Of a DNA stretch of 64,000 nucleotides, positions 25,339 through 34,794 are shown piece by piece. The DNA comes from DASZVB01 sp036272055 (GTDB taxonomy: Bacteria > Myxococcota_A > Polyangia > Polyangiales > Polyangiaceae). Every line of letters starts with the position of its first letter. The stretch's first letter is position 1. Both the position numbers and the translations under genes were made by a program. The notes under the pieces were generated by a model. That model was not told the origin of the DNA, ran no database searches, and was given only the letters and a program-made list of their open reading frames with translations. Location of the stretch: assembly GCA_036272055.1 (NCBI GenBank), contig DATAZL010000073.1, forward strand, positions 36,410 through 100,409. Reading direction: 5' to 3'.

Positions 25339-25491
25339 GGATATCGCCTGAGACCGACGCTCGAGAGAACCCGATGGGACACCTCGCTCGGACTTCAGTC
25401 TGGATCAATACACCCCTCGGCCCGGGAGTGCAGCAGGCCGCGGATCCGGGCCTGAATCGAGCCGGTTCGAAACCTATGTAGGTTGGGACGG

Positions 25492-25527
25492 TGTGTGAGG
25501 CCAAAAGCCTCACACAGAAATCTTTTT
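25492..25527. terminator. perfect 10-bp hairpin with adjacent T-run between the two chemosensory blocks
   Basis: TGTGTGAGGC (25492-25501), loop CAAAA, GCCTCACACA (25507-25516), then GAAATCTTTTT. The hairpin starts 14 bases beyond the stop of the full-length CheB gene (minus strand). The T-run is placed for termination of plus-strand transcription; on the minus strand there is no T-run after the stem. It may separate the two minus-strand blocks or block antisense transcription. Confidence 0.5.
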
Positions 25528-25529
25528 AA

Positions 25530-26585
25530 TCAGAGATGCGCCAGGATGGTGGAAACCATTCGGTCCAGGTGCGCTTCTTCGGTCGAAAGGCCCGCCTCGC
25601 TGACGACCCGCGGCATCCCGTAGATCACCGAGGAAGCCGCGCTCTCGACGAGGATCTTCCCGCCGCTCTTGCGGATCGCTCGCGAACCCTCGAGACCGTC
25701 GTTGCCCATACCGGTCAAGACGACGCCGAGGGCTCGCGCGCCGTACTCTCGCGCCGCCGCACGAAATAAATGGTCCACCGAGGGTGAGTAGGAGGCGTCC
25801 AGTCGAGATCCCTCGATGACGGCCACGACGACACCGTTCTGTCGCACCAGGGTGAGGTGTTCGCCGCCGCGAGCCACGACGACCAGACCCGGACGGAGTT
25901 CGATGCCCGCGTCCGGCACTTCCACGACGGAGACGGCGGACGCGGCGTCGAGCCGGCGCGCGAGCGCTTCCGTGTAACCGCGCGGAATGTGCAGGGCGAC
26001 GAGGACCGGAACCGGCAGCTTCGCCGGCAGCATCGGAATGAGTCGCGACAGCGCCTGTGGTCCGCCGGTGGACGTGCCGATCACGACCAGCTCGATGTTG
26101 CCCTTGCGCGACGGCGCGACGTCGTCGACGGAGCGCCACGGTGTTGAGACGTCTTCCGGCAACGCCGCGCGGAGAGCGCGAGCGCCCGCGGCGAGGACGA
26201 CCTTGTCGCGGAGCTCTTCCGACAGCTCGTAGAGACGATCCGTCGCGAGCGCGGTCGGCTTGTGGACGAAGTCGACCGCGCCGGCCGCGAGCGCCGCGAC
26301 CGCGAGGTCACTGCCCGCATCCGCCGTCGTCACCACGACGACGCGCGGCGCGTTCGTCGCGGGTAGAGCCTGGAGAAAGCCGATCCCGTCGAGGTTCGGC
26401 ATGACGAGATCGAGCGTCACGACGTCGGGAGACAGCTCCGTGATGCGCTCGAGCGCCTCGAGCCCGTCACGCGCGGTGCCGACGACGGCGAGCCGCGGAT
26501 CGCGCTGCAACGCCTCGCGCAGCACCTTTCGTGCAAACGCCGAGTCGTCGACGATGAGTACCTTGACGCGATCCTCGTTGCTCAT
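25530..26585 (-). CDS. cheB: CheB: receiver-methylesterase
   Basis: A 351-residue protein with a normal N-terminal receiver (VLIVDDSAFARK, Asp59 in TLDLVMPN, VHKPTAL) and the CheB catalytic domain, with Ser in GTSTGG, His in ALHIPRGY and Asp in LTGMGNDGLEG. It demethylates chemoreceptors when phosphorylated by CheA. The ATG at 26585 overlaps the CheR stop by 4 bases; an open frame extends to 26627 but would overlap CheR more. It is the last gene of the CheA block. Confidence 0.95.
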   Translation of the reverse strand: MSNEDRVKVLIVDDSAFARKVLREALQRDPRLAVVGTARDGLEALERITELSPDVVTLDLVMPNLDGIGFLQALPATNAPRVVVVTTADAGSDLAVAALAAGAVDFVHKPTALATDRLYELSEELRDKVVLAAGARALRAALPEDVSTPWRSVDDVAPSRKGNIELVVIGTSTGGPQALSRLIPMLPAKLPVPVLVALHIPRGYTEALARRLDAASAVSVVEVPDAGIELRPGLVVVARGGEHLTLVRQNGVVVAVIEGSRLDASYSPSVDHLFRAAAREYGARALGVVLTGMGNDGLEGSRAIRKSGGKILVESAASSVIYGMPRVVSEAGLSTEEAHLDRMVSTILAHL

Positions 26586-27403
26586 GGCCCGGGCCGGTAG
26601 AAGAAGGTTCCGCTTCGTTCCTCGCACACGAAGAGCGTGCCGAGGCGCAGCAACGACTCTGACGCACCGACGAAGAGCACGCCGCCCGGACGCAGCACTT
26701 TCCGGATCGTCGCGATGACGCGCAGCGCTGTCTCGTCCTTGAAGTAGATGAGCACGTTGCGGCAGAGCACGACGTCGAACGCGCCGAGCTCCGTCACCTG
26801 CGGCTCGACGACCAGATTGACGCGCTCCCAGCGGATCGCGGCGAGCAGCTCCGGTTTGACGCGCGGAATCCTGCCGCTCGTATCGAGGTAACGCGCGGCG
26901 AGCTCCGGAACGGGAACATGGCGGACGGACCGCGAGGCAAATTCCCCCGCCTTCGCCCGGCCGAGGACGCGCGCGCTCATGTCGGACGCGATGATCTCCA
27001 CCCGGCCGAGGACGCCGAGATCGTCGAGGACCATCGCGAGGGTGAGCGGCTCCTCACCGGTCGCCGACGCGGCGCACCAGATGCGCGGCCGAACGCCGGT
27101 CGCGAGGAGCGGCTCGACGAAGCCCCTCACGACCAGCTTGATGGCCTCGAACTCCCGGAAGAAATACGTCTCGGGAACGACGAGCACGTCGATGAGCTCG
27201 TCCATCTCGCGGCCGGACGGATCGTCGTACCGGAGGAGATAGTAATAATCGAGTAGCGAGTCGCAGCCGCGCTCCTCGGCCTTCGGTGTTATCTTATCAC
27301 GAAGGATATCGAAGTCGGACGGGGCGTAGTGCATCCCCGTCTTCTCCTCGATGAGGGTGCTCAGGATCGCGAGGACCTGAGGCGACGCTTGCGCGAACGG
27401 CAC
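26582..27403 (-). CDS. cheR: CheR chemoreceptor methyltransferase (CheA block)
   Basis: A 273-residue CheR with the N-terminal helical domain (LIEEKTGMHYAPSDFDILRDKI) and SAM-binding domain (IWCAASATGEEPLTLAMVL, IIASDMSARVLGRAK, VLCRNVLIYFKDETALRV). The start is GTG at 27403, three bases after the HEAT-repeat gene stop. It shares only general motifs with the CheR at 16488-17357, so the two are separate lineages rather than a local duplication. It should methylate the soluble receptor encoded two genes upstream. Confidence 0.95.
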   Translation of the reverse strand: MPFAQASPQVLAILSTLIEEKTGMHYAPSDFDILRDKITPKAEERGCDSLLDYYYLLRYDDPSGREMDELIDVLVVPETYFFREFEAIKLVVRGFVEPLLATGVRPRIWCAASATGEEPLTLAMVLDDLGVLGRVEIIASDMSARVLGRAKAGEFASRSVRHVPVPELAARYLDTSGRIPRVKPELLAAIRWERVNLVVEPQVTELGAFDVVLCRNVLIYFKDETALRVIATIRKVLRPGGVLFVGASESLLRLGTLFVCEERSGTFFYRPGP

Positions 27404-27406
27404 GGC

Positions 27407-29758
27407 TCAGCTCTGCGAGAGGAGGCTGGCGACGCGCCGGATCTCGGGATCCGGATCGTGCGCCGCCGCCAGGCGGAGGGTTTCGAGCGACGCTTCGCTC
27501 CCGAGCGCGCCGAGCGTGGCTGCTGCCGCCTTGCGAACCGCAGCCGACGTGTTCGTCATGGCTCCGATGAGGGCCTGCGTCGATTCGTCGGTGCCCATGC
27601 GACCGAGGGCGGAGACGAGCTGACGGGCGAGCTCTTCGCTGTCGGTCGATAGCGCATCGACGATGCCGGCGACGCGTCCCTTCGCGGGCGACGAGAGCGC
27701 GACGACGACGCGGTCGGGCGCCTCGTTCGTCCCGAGGATCCGCACCAGCGCGGCGGTCGCCAGAGGACCGGGGCGGATGGCGAGACACCCGAGCGCGGCA
27801 GTTCGCACCGAGTCGTCGATATCGGCGGTCGCGGCGACGAGCGCGTCGAGGACGACTGGTGCATCGAAGGCAGCGATAGCGGAGACGGCGATGAGCCGGG
27901 TCATCGCATCGGCGGCCACGGCGGCGGACGACAGCGCCGCAAGCGCCGCCGGATCACGGGACATGCCGAGCCCGACGAGGGCGGCGCGACGGATGTCCTC
28001 GTCTTCCGAGCCCGACGCGGCGAGGAGCGCGGTTCGCGCGCGATCTCCTCCGAGGAGCGAGAGCGCCTCGACGGCTGCGACGCGCACCTGGCCCGCGGGA
28101 TCCGCGAGGAGCCGTTCGAGCGTCGCCTCGGCGTCGTGAACGGCGAGCCTGCCCAGCGACTGCGCGGCGTAGTAGCGCGACCAGGCGTCGACGTCGTCGA
28201 GACCCGCTACCAGTGCTTCGACGACGTCCGGTGCGGCATTCCGGTGTCCGAGCGCCTTGAACGCCACCCTGCGGGTGCGCTCGGACGATGCGCCGGCGGC
28301 GTCGAGGAGTACCCGCGTCGCGGCCTCTCCGTCGATGAGCGCGATGCCGCCGAGCGCCGCCTCGCGGACGCGCGCATCGGGGTCGAGCGTCGCCGCGAGC
28401 AGAGGCTCGAACGAGGACGGATAGCCGAAATAGGAGAGAATGCGCACCCCCGACCGCCGCAGCGACGGAGCGCTCGACGCCGAGAGGGCGAGCGCCCGCT
28501 TCTCGGTCTCGACACCGCCGAGCGACTGGATTGCGGAGATGGCGGCCTGCACGACGGTGGCCGATGGATCGTCGAGCCTGTCGAAGAGGACGCCGACCCG
28601 GGCCGGCTCTGCGAGGCGGCCCACGGCGTCGCACGCTGCCTTGCGGACCTCTGCGTCCTCGTCCGTCAGGCAGGCGTCCACGAGGGCGGGGTCCACGGCG
28701 CGCGTGACGAGCGGCAACACGGCTAGCCGCTGTGCGCTGCTTCCGTCGCGGAGCACGCGCCCGAGCTCGGCCTGCGCGTCGAGCGAGAGACGCGCGAGCG
28801 CACGTGACGCCGCGCCGCCGACAGGCGCCGGCTCGTCGACGAGCTCGGTCAGGATCGCGACGGATTCCTGGCTGCCGAGCGAGCCGAGCACGACGCTCAT
28901 GGCGACCTTCTCGACGGGGCTTGCATCGCGAAAGCCGTGGCTCAGGCGGCGCGAGACGACCGCGGCGTCGGGCAGAGCCTGGAGCGCCCGGACGATGGCG
29001 GCGGGGCTCCCGTGCCGCTCCTCGGCGCGGTCATGCAGCTCGGCGAGCGCCACCGCCGCGGTGCGCATGTTCGCGTCTCCACGGCCCGATAAAAAGCGTA
29101 CGAGCGGCGCTACCGCGGAGCTCTCACCGGTGCGCGCGAGGGAGCGCGCTGCTTCGAGGCCGTAGAGCGGCGTGCTCAGAAGCGACGCGAGCGGCGCGAC
29201 CGCCCGTGGATCGCCGGTGCGACCGAGGACGTCGATCGCCGGGAAGACCCTGAAGAAATCGTTGCTGGTCGCGGCGGCGATCAGGGTCTCGACGGCGGCG
29301 CTCCCGCCGATGCGGCCGAGCGCCTCGATCGCCGACACGGCGACGTTCTCGTCGGTCGCGTCTACCAGGGTGCGGAGGAGCGGCACCGCGGAGAGCACGC
29401 GACGCCGGCCGAGGACCTGGACGGCGTCGCAGACGACGGCGGGGTCCGGGTCGTTGACGAGCGCGACGACCTTGGCCTCGACGTAGCCGGTCGACGCGGC
29501 GAGCGCGTCGACGGTGGCGGCGATCCGCGTCTCGTCGTCCCGCCGCATGCGCAGCACGTCGAGGAGCGCCGACACCGCGACGTCGCCCATGGCGGCGAGG
29601 CCGCGCACCACGCCGCGCCGCACGACCCAGCTCGGCTCGGTGAGCATGGCGACGAGCTGCGGGATCGCGGGCTCACCGGCGGCGACGGCTCGGTCCACCT
29701 TCGCGAGCTTCGCGAGTTCGGCGGCGGACCACGTCTGCGGCGCGGCCGGTAGGCTCAT
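27407..29758 (-). CDS. HEAT-repeat (PBS-lyase HEAT-like) protein inside the chemosensory operon
   Basis: A 783-residue protein built almost wholly of HEAT-like repeats of about 31 residues (for example DEDAEVRKAACDAVGRLAEPARV, DPDARVREAALGGIALIDGEAA, DPAGQVRVAAVEALSLLGGDRA, DPDPEIRRVASLLSQS), giving a long solenoid scaffold of about 24 units. No signal peptide or catalytic motif is seen. It is translationally coupled to the chemoreceptor gene upstream (ATGA overlap) and three bases from CheR. HEAT proteins occur in some myxobacterial che clusters (the Che7-type Cpc7 is recalled as an example). It probably docks to the receptor array or an output partner. Confidence 0.88.
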   Translation of the reverse strand: MSLPAAPQTWSAAELAKLAKVDRAVAAGEPAIPQLVAMLTEPSWVVRRGVVRGLAAMGDVAVSALLDVLRMRRDDETRIAATVDALAASTGYVEAKVVALVNDPDPAVVCDAVQVLGRRRVLSAVPLLRTLVDATDENVAVSAIEALGRIGGSAAVETLIAAATSNDFFRVFPAIDVLGRTGDPRAVAPLASLLSTPLYGLEAARSLARTGESSAVAPLVRFLSGRGDANMRTAAVALAELHDRAEERHGSPAAIVRALQALPDAAVVSRRLSHGFRDASPVEKVAMSVVLGSLGSQESVAILTELVDEPAPVGGAASRALARLSLDAQAELGRVLRDGSSAQRLAVLPLVTRAVDPALVDACLTDEDAEVRKAACDAVGRLAEPARVGVLFDRLDDPSATVVQAAISAIQSLGGVETEKRALALSASSAPSLRRSGVRILSYFGYPSSFEPLLAATLDPDARVREAALGGIALIDGEAATRVLLDAAGASSERTRRVAFKALGHRNAAPDVVEALVAGLDDVDAWSRYYAAQSLGRLAVHDAEATLERLLADPAGQVRVAAVEALSLLGGDRARTALLAASGSEDEDIRRAALVGLGMSRDPAALAALSSAAVAADAMTRLIAVSAIAAFDAPVVLDALVAATADIDDSVRTAALGCLAIRPGPLATAALVRILGTNEAPDRVVVALSSPAKGRVAGIVDALSTDSEELARQLVSALGRMGTDESTQALIGAMTNTSAAVRKAAAATLGALGSEASLETLRLAAAHDPDPEIRRVASLLSQS

Positions 29759-32289
29759 GAACGCTCCGGCGGCACGTCGCGTGAGCGCCCGCCGTTCCCT
29801 TCGGTGAGCGCCGGGGCGGAGCCTTCACCGAGCAGAGCGAGCTCCTCGGCGCTCGTCCGGCGTAGCGACTGCGTCTCGGGCGCGAGCGCGCCGATCTCGC
29901 GCACCACTGCAGACGCGACCTTTGCCTGGAGCGAGAGGCCCGTCGCGATGTCGCGCGACTGTCCGCGCATCTGGGTCATGGTGGCCGCGATCTGCTGGGT
30001 CGACGTGGCCTGCTCGGAGACGCTCTTGGCGATGGCGTTCATCGCGCCGCTCTGCTTCTGCGCCGTCGAGGCGAGCGAAGTGACGACCGCGCTCTGCTCG
30101 CCGAGGACACGCGCCGTCTGCTTGGCGCTGACGCGCACCGCGTCCCCGTCCTTGGCGAGTGCAGTGGCCGCCTTGGCCTGTTCCGCCATGGCCACCGTCA
30201 TGGTCGCAGAGAGCCGCGCCACTTCGTCACAGGCGACGGTCGTCTCCTTGGCGACCTTGGCTTGCTCGACGACGGCCCGCGCGGCGGCCGACGTCATCTT
30301 TCGCGCATCGTCCATCGCCCGGACGACCTCGCTCGCGCCCAGCGCCTGCTCGCTCAATCCCGTCACCGCCCGCGCCGTCGACGACGTCGCCTCCTGGACC
30401 GCGGTGCCGACGCCGTCGAGGAGCCGCGCCTGCTCGGTGAGAGCACCCGCCGTTCGCTGGACCGAGGTGCGCATCTGCACTGCCGTCCGCGCGAGCTGGC
30501 CGGCCGCGGTGGCCTGCTCCTCCATGGAACGGGTGACGCGCTCGCTCGAGCTCTTGAGCTGTTGATTCGAGCGCGCGAGCTCTCGCATCGCCCCCGCCTG
30601 TTCACCGGTCGCTTCCTTCGTCTGGCGCGCCATGGTGCGCATCTCGACCGCGCCCGTCGCGAGCGATCTCGCCGCCGTCACCTGCTCGGCGACGGCGCTG
30701 CCGATGGCGCGTGCCTGGTCGTTGGTCCTGGCGGCGAGCTGGACCATCGACTGCACTGCCTGGTTCTGCTCGGCGTTCACACGGTCGACGTCACGGATCG
30801 AGAGCCCCAGCTCATCCACGCCCTGCAAGATCGTGCCGAGCGCCCGCTCGGCGTCCGCGGCGCCACGCGTCCCCTCCTCCGCCACCCGGAGGCCGTCGTT
30901 CGAGGACGTCACGGCGTCCCTCGCCGTCGCTTGGAGACCGCGGATGATCTTCGCGATGTCGGCGCTCGCCGCGGCGGCGCGATCGGAGAGCGCACGGATC
31001 TCCTCCGCCACGACGGCGAAGCCGCGGCCGTGCTCGCCGGCGCGCGCCGCCTCGATGCTCGCGTTCAGCGAGAGGAGGTTCGTGCGATCCGCGATCAGGT
31101 TGATCGTCTGGACGATGTCGCCGACCTCCTCGGCGCGCTTTCCCATGTCCTTGATCACCGCGGCGGAGTCGGTCATCGACTTTCTCACGCCGGAGAACAC
31201 GTCGATCGAGCGGCGCACCGCGCTCGCGCCGTCCTTGGCGTTCTCGTTCGCGCGCGTCGCGGTCTGACGCGCGTTGTCCAGGGTGCCGGTGATGCGGCGA
31301 GTCGCGGCGTCGACCTGGGACGCGGCGGTCGCGGTGGAGGCGGCCAGCGACGAGATCTGCTCGGCGCCCTGCGACACTACCTGGAACGAGCGCGCGAGCT
31401 CCTCGACGCCGGTCGCGTTGCTCTCGACGAGAGCGGCGGTGCGCTCGGCATTGCCGGCGACCTTCTCGACCGAGGCGGCGAGCTCCGCGATCGTCGACGC
31501 GGACGACGAGATGCCCGCGTCGAGCTCCTTCGAGTTCTCCGACACGAGCCGCGCGGACTGCGCCATCTCCTCGGCGGTCGCCGAGTTCTCCTCGACGCCG
31601 AGGGCCATCTCGCCCGCGTCCTTGACGAGCTTGTCGATCGAGGTGGACGCACTCGTGATCGACTTGGCCATCGTGTCGGTGCGCTCGCCCATGGTCCGGG
31701 CGTCGCTCGCGAGCCGGCTGATCCCGCGCGCCATCTCCTCGATGGTCGCGGCGACCTCCTCGACGGTGGCGGCGTTCTGCTCTCCCCGGGTGGCGACGTC
31801 GTCGATGCCGGCGCTCATCTGCCGCGCCGCAGCCCGGAGCTGCTCGCTCGAGGCGCCGAGATCGGCGGCGTTCGCGCTGACGCCACGGATGGATCGCGCC
31901 ATCTCCTCGACCGTCGAGGCGGTGCCCTCGGCGGCTGCAGCGAGCTGTTCGCCTTCCTTCCTGGACGTGGCGATCGTCGACGCGAGCTCCTGGAGACCGG
32001 TGCTCGTGCCGTCGACGCCGGCGAGTAGCTCCCGCGTCGTATCGGAGAGGGTCTGCTGCGCGCGCGCCATCGAATGGATCACGCTGCTCGTCTCCTCGAC
32101 TCCGGCAGCGACGGAGTCCATCGCGGTCCGCGACTCCTCGATCGCCGCGGCCTGCTCGTTTCCGTACGCGAGCAGGCGCGCCGCCGTCTCGTCGAGGGCG
32201 AGCGCGCGCGCCGACACGATCTTCACGAACCGCGAACGGTCCTCGATCTGCGCGAGCTCCGTCTTCGAGACCTTGTCCTCATTTGCCAT
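29755..32289 (-). CDS. soluble methyl-accepting chemotaxis protein made of one very long coiled-coil hairpin
   Basis: An 844-residue chemoreceptor with no membrane segment, no HAMP motif and no recognisable ligand-binding domain. The conserved signalling tip (DRTNLLSLNASIEAARAGEHGRGFAVVAEEIRALSDR) falls at about residues 400-435, almost exactly at the midpoint. Each arm of about 400 residues is continuous Ala/Glu/Thr-rich heptad sequence (repeated EEMARSI, EEVAATIEEMARGI, EQARLLDGV). The ATG at 32289 overlaps the CheW stop by 11 bases; a longer open frame to 32352 overlaps CheW more. Probable methylation-type Glu/Gln pairs are plentiful. Signals may arrive through protein partners such as the HEAT protein. 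Confidence 0.92.
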   Translation of the reverse strand: MANEDKVSKTELAQIEDRSRFVKIVSARALALDETAARLLAYGNEQAAAIEESRTAMDSVAAGVEETSSVIHSMARAQQTLSDTTRELLAGVDGTSTGLQELASTIATSRKEGEQLAAAAEGTASTVEEMARSIRGVSANAADLGASSEQLRAAARQMSAGIDDVATRGEQNAATVEEVAATIEEMARGISRLASDARTMGERTDTMAKSITSASTSIDKLVKDAGEMALGVEENSATAEEMAQSARLVSENSKELDAGISSSASTIAELAASVEKVAGNAERTAALVESNATGVEELARSFQVVSQGAEQISSLAASTATAASQVDAATRRITGTLDNARQTATRANENAKDGASAVRRSIDVFSGVRKSMTDSAAVIKDMGKRAEEVGDIVQTINLIADRTNLLSLNASIEAARAGEHGRGFAVVAEEIRALSDRAAAASADIAKIIRGLQATARDAVTSSNDGLRVAEEGTRGAADAERALGTILQGVDELGLSIRDVDRVNAEQNQAVQSMVQLAARTNDQARAIGSAVAEQVTAARSLATGAVEMRTMARQTKEATGEQAGAMRELARSNQQLKSSSERVTRSMEEQATAAGQLARTAVQMRTSVQRTAGALTEQARLLDGVGTAVQEATSSTARAVTGLSEQALGASEVVRAMDDARKMTSAAARAVVEQAKVAKETTVACDEVARLSATMTVAMAEQAKAATALAKDGDAVRVSAKQTARVLGEQSAVVTSLASTAQKQSGAMNAIAKSVSEQATSTQQIAATMTQMRGQSRDIATGLSLQAKVASAVVREIGALAPETQSLRRTSAEELALLGEGSAPALTEGNGGRSRDVPPERS

Positions 32290-32776
32290 GTATCTGTTCC
32301 TCGCCGATGATCCGCTGAACGTCGAGCAGCATGAGCAGCCGATTGCCGACACGCGCGACGGACTTCACGAAGCTTTCGCTCTCGCCCATGAGCACGTCGG
32401 GGGGCGCCTTCAGGTCGCCCGGCGCGATCTGGACGACCTCGCGCGCGCTGTCCACGAGCAGCCCGACCACGCGGTCGCCTTGCGCGAGCACGATGATGCG
32501 CGAGTCGAGCGTCGGCGGGACGGGCTCGAGCCCGAAGCGCTCCCGCAGATCGACGACGGGCACGACGCGCCCCCGGATCTGCACGAGCCCGCGCACGAAG
32601 GACGGCGTGCCCGGCACCCGCGTCGCGCCGGTGAACGACTCCATCTGCAGCACGTCCACCGCGGAGACGACGTAGTCGGCATCTGCCACCTTGAAGAGCA
32701 CGTGCAGGCGCGGCGCCGTCTCGGCGACGGGCGTGGTGCGCTCCTCGGGCGCCGCGGTGATTTCCGGCTCGGTCAT
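32279..32776 (-). CDS. cheW: CheW coupling protein
   Basis: A 165-residue protein with one CheW domain (residues about 23-160: HVLFKVADADYVVSAVDVLQM, VRGLVQIRGRVVPVVDLRERFG, LLVDSAREVVQIAPGDL) after a short acidic lead. It links the soluble receptor to CheA. It overlaps the CheA stop by 4 bases and the receptor start by 11 bases. Confidence 0.95.
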   Translation of the reverse strand: MTEPEITAAPEERTTPVAETAPRLHVLFKVADADYVVSAVDVLQMESFTGATRVPGTPSFVRGLVQIRGRVVPVVDLRERFGLEPVPPTLDSRIIVLAQGDRVVGLLVDSAREVVQIAPGDLKAPPDVLMGESESFVKSVARVGNRLLMLLDVQRIIGEEQIHGK

Positions 32777-34794
32777 GTGGACGCCTCCCGGGCTGCGAGC
32801 AGCGAATCGCCGAGCGTCGCGAGATCGACCACGAGGGTCGGCTTGCCGTCGCCGAGGTCGGTCGCGCCGGAGACGCCTGCGACGCGCACCAGCGGGTCTG
32901 CGAGCGGACGAACCACGACCTCTTGCTGGCCGAGCATGCGCTCGACCTCGAACGCGAGCAGGTCGGCGCGCCGGCGAACGACGAGTGCCTTCCTCGCGAC
33001 GTCGAGCGTCGTGCTGCTCGTCAATCCGAACATGTCGTCGAGCGAGAAGAGCGGCACCGCCTGACCGCGGCGCTCGATGAGCTTCGTCTCCCGGCCGCGA
33101 CGGCTCCTCGGTACCTTGACGACCCGCGCCGCATCGACGTCCACGATCTCCTCGATCGCCGCGACGGGCGTCACGAACCGTTCACCGCCGCAGAGGAACG
33201 TGAAGGCGTCGACGATGGTGATCGAGAGCGGGATGCGGAGGCGGAAGACGGTTCCCTTGTTCTCCGTCGTCTCGAGCACGAGCTCGCCGCCGAGCTCCGC
33301 CACGACGACGCGCTTGACGATATCCATGCCGAGCCCGCGGCCGCTCGTGGTCGTCACCTTCTCGGCCGTCGACACGCCGGAGCGCGTGATGAGGTCGAGG
33401 AGCTGGATGTCGTTCTTCGGCACCGGCGCGCGGGCGCGCTGCGCCACTTCCTTGCGGTTCATCCCGCGGCCGTCGTCCTCGATCACGAGCTCGAGCTGGC
33501 TGTTCGAGCGCTGGTGGGCCGTGATGCGGATCGTGCCCTCTTCGGACTTGCCCATCGCGCGACGGACGGACGGCGACTCGATGCCGTGATCCACCGCGTT
33601 GCGGATGAGATGCACGATGGCCGGGAAGACCCGCTCGGCGACCGACTTGTCGAGGGCGGCGTCCCCGGTGTTCATCGCGAGCTGCACGGACTTCTTCGTG
33701 GCCCGGCCGAGACCGCGCACGAGGAGCGGCACCCGCTCGAGGAGCGAGCGGACGGACACCATACGCATCCGCATGATCGCCGAGCGGAGCTCGCGGATCT
33801 GCCGCCCGCTCTCGGCCACGATGACGGCGAGCTCGCGCACGTCGGCGCCGCGCGACGAGAGCTCGCCCATGGACCTCACCAGCTTGAAGCGATTGACGAC
33901 CAGCGCCGACAGCGCCTCGAGCGAGTCGTCGAGGCGTGCGACGTCGACGCGGACGAAATTGCCGCGAGCACCGCTCGCCGCGTCCGCCTCGTCCGGCTCT
34001 TCTTCGGCGAAGACCTCGGGAGGCGGAGTGTCCGCGCGCGTCAGTGGCACCACCGCTTCGGGTGCGGCGCCGGCGGCGGCGGCGAGCGTCGCGTCGTCGC
34101 CGTCGGTCACGACGAGCAGCACGAAGGAGAGCCCGCCGGGAGCCGACGCCGTCTCCGCGACGGAGATGGGCAGCACGCGCACTATCTCCGCGACCTTCGA
34201 CACGCGCTCGCGCACGCTCGTGATGTTCAGGTCGTCGGTGCGTGTCGGAGACGGAGTGAAATCGACACGCAGGGCGCGCTTGTGGGCCGCCACGCCGGTC
34301 TTGATGTGTTCGAGCTCCGCGGGGGTGAGCTTCGCGACGAGGGTGGCGTCGAGCTCGAGCGACGCCTCGACCCGCGTCCCCACACCACCGACCTCGACTT
34401 CGAGCGCGCCAAAGGAATCGAGCAATGGCTTCGACGCCGGCTTGGCCGGGTTGCCACGACCGAGCGAGCGCACCCGCTCCTCGATCGCCGCCGCGCCCTT
34501 CATCAGCAGATCGAGCGCATCGGCCGAGAGTCGCCCGCCGGCGTTGTCGGCGTTCCTGAGGAGCGTCTCCATCGCGTGCGAGATGTCGACGATCGGCTCG
34601 ATGCCGACCATGCCGGACAGCCCCTTGATGGTGTGCATCGAGCGGAAGAGATCGCGCACCGCGCGCGGACTCGCCTCCTTGCGCGACAGCGAATCCTCGA
34701 CCGCGAGGAGGTTCCCGTTGACCTGGGTGAGATGGTCCTCGGCCTCGGCGAGGAACCCCGCGAGGAAGTCCTTGAGGTCGACGCCGGCGCTCAA
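32773..34794 (-). CDS. cheA: CheA histidine kinase
   Basis: A 673-residue CheA. P1 (HPt) carries the phosphorylated His54 in FRSMHTIKG. A P2-like domain lies near residues 140-225. P3 dimerisation begins at FVRVDVARLDDSLEALS (about 277). P4 has the N box HLIRNAVDHGIESP, the EDDGRGMNRKEV segment and GRGLGMDIVKRVV. P5 is a CheW-like domain to the C-terminus. It passes phosphate to CheY (34791-35177), to CheB and perhaps to receivers of the nearby hybrid kinases. It overlaps CheY and CheW by 4 bases each. All catalytic boxes look intact. Confidence 0.96.
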   Translation of the reverse strand: MSAGVDLKDFLAGFLAEAEDHLTQVNGNLLAVEDSLSRKEASPRAVRDLFRSMHTIKGLSGMVGIEPIVDISHAMETLLRNADNAGGRLSADALDLLMKGAAAIEERVRSLGRGNPAKPASKPLLDSFGALEVEVGGVGTRVEASLELDATLVAKLTPAELEHIKTGVAAHKRALRVDFTPSPTRTDDLNITSVRERVSKVAEIVRVLPISVAETASAPGGLSFVLLVVTDGDDATLAAAAGAAPEAVVPLTRADTPPPEVFAEEEPDEADAASGARGNFVRVDVARLDDSLEALSALVVNRFKLVRSMGELSSRGADVRELAVIVAESGRQIRELRSAIMRMRMVSVRSLLERVPLLVRGLGRATKKSVQLAMNTGDAALDKSVAERVFPAIVHLIRNAVDHGIESPSVRRAMGKSEEGTIRITAHQRSNSQLELVIEDDGRGMNRKEVAQRARAPVPKNDIQLLDLITRSGVSTAEKVTTTSGRGLGMDIVKRVVVAELGGELVLETTENKGTVFRLRIPLSITIVDAFTFLCGGERFVTPVAAIEEIVDVDAARVVKVPRSRRGRETKLIERRGQAVPLFSLDDMFGLTSSTTLDVARKALVVRRRADLLAFEVERMLGQQEVVVRPLADPLVRVAGVSGATDLGDGKPTLVVDLATLGDSLLAAREAST

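Noticed and set aside
25471..25484. Palindrome AACCTATGTAGGTT upstream of the REC-HK-REC gene.
   Set aside because: It could be an operator, but it is short, single and matches no known box, so it is not listed as a feature.
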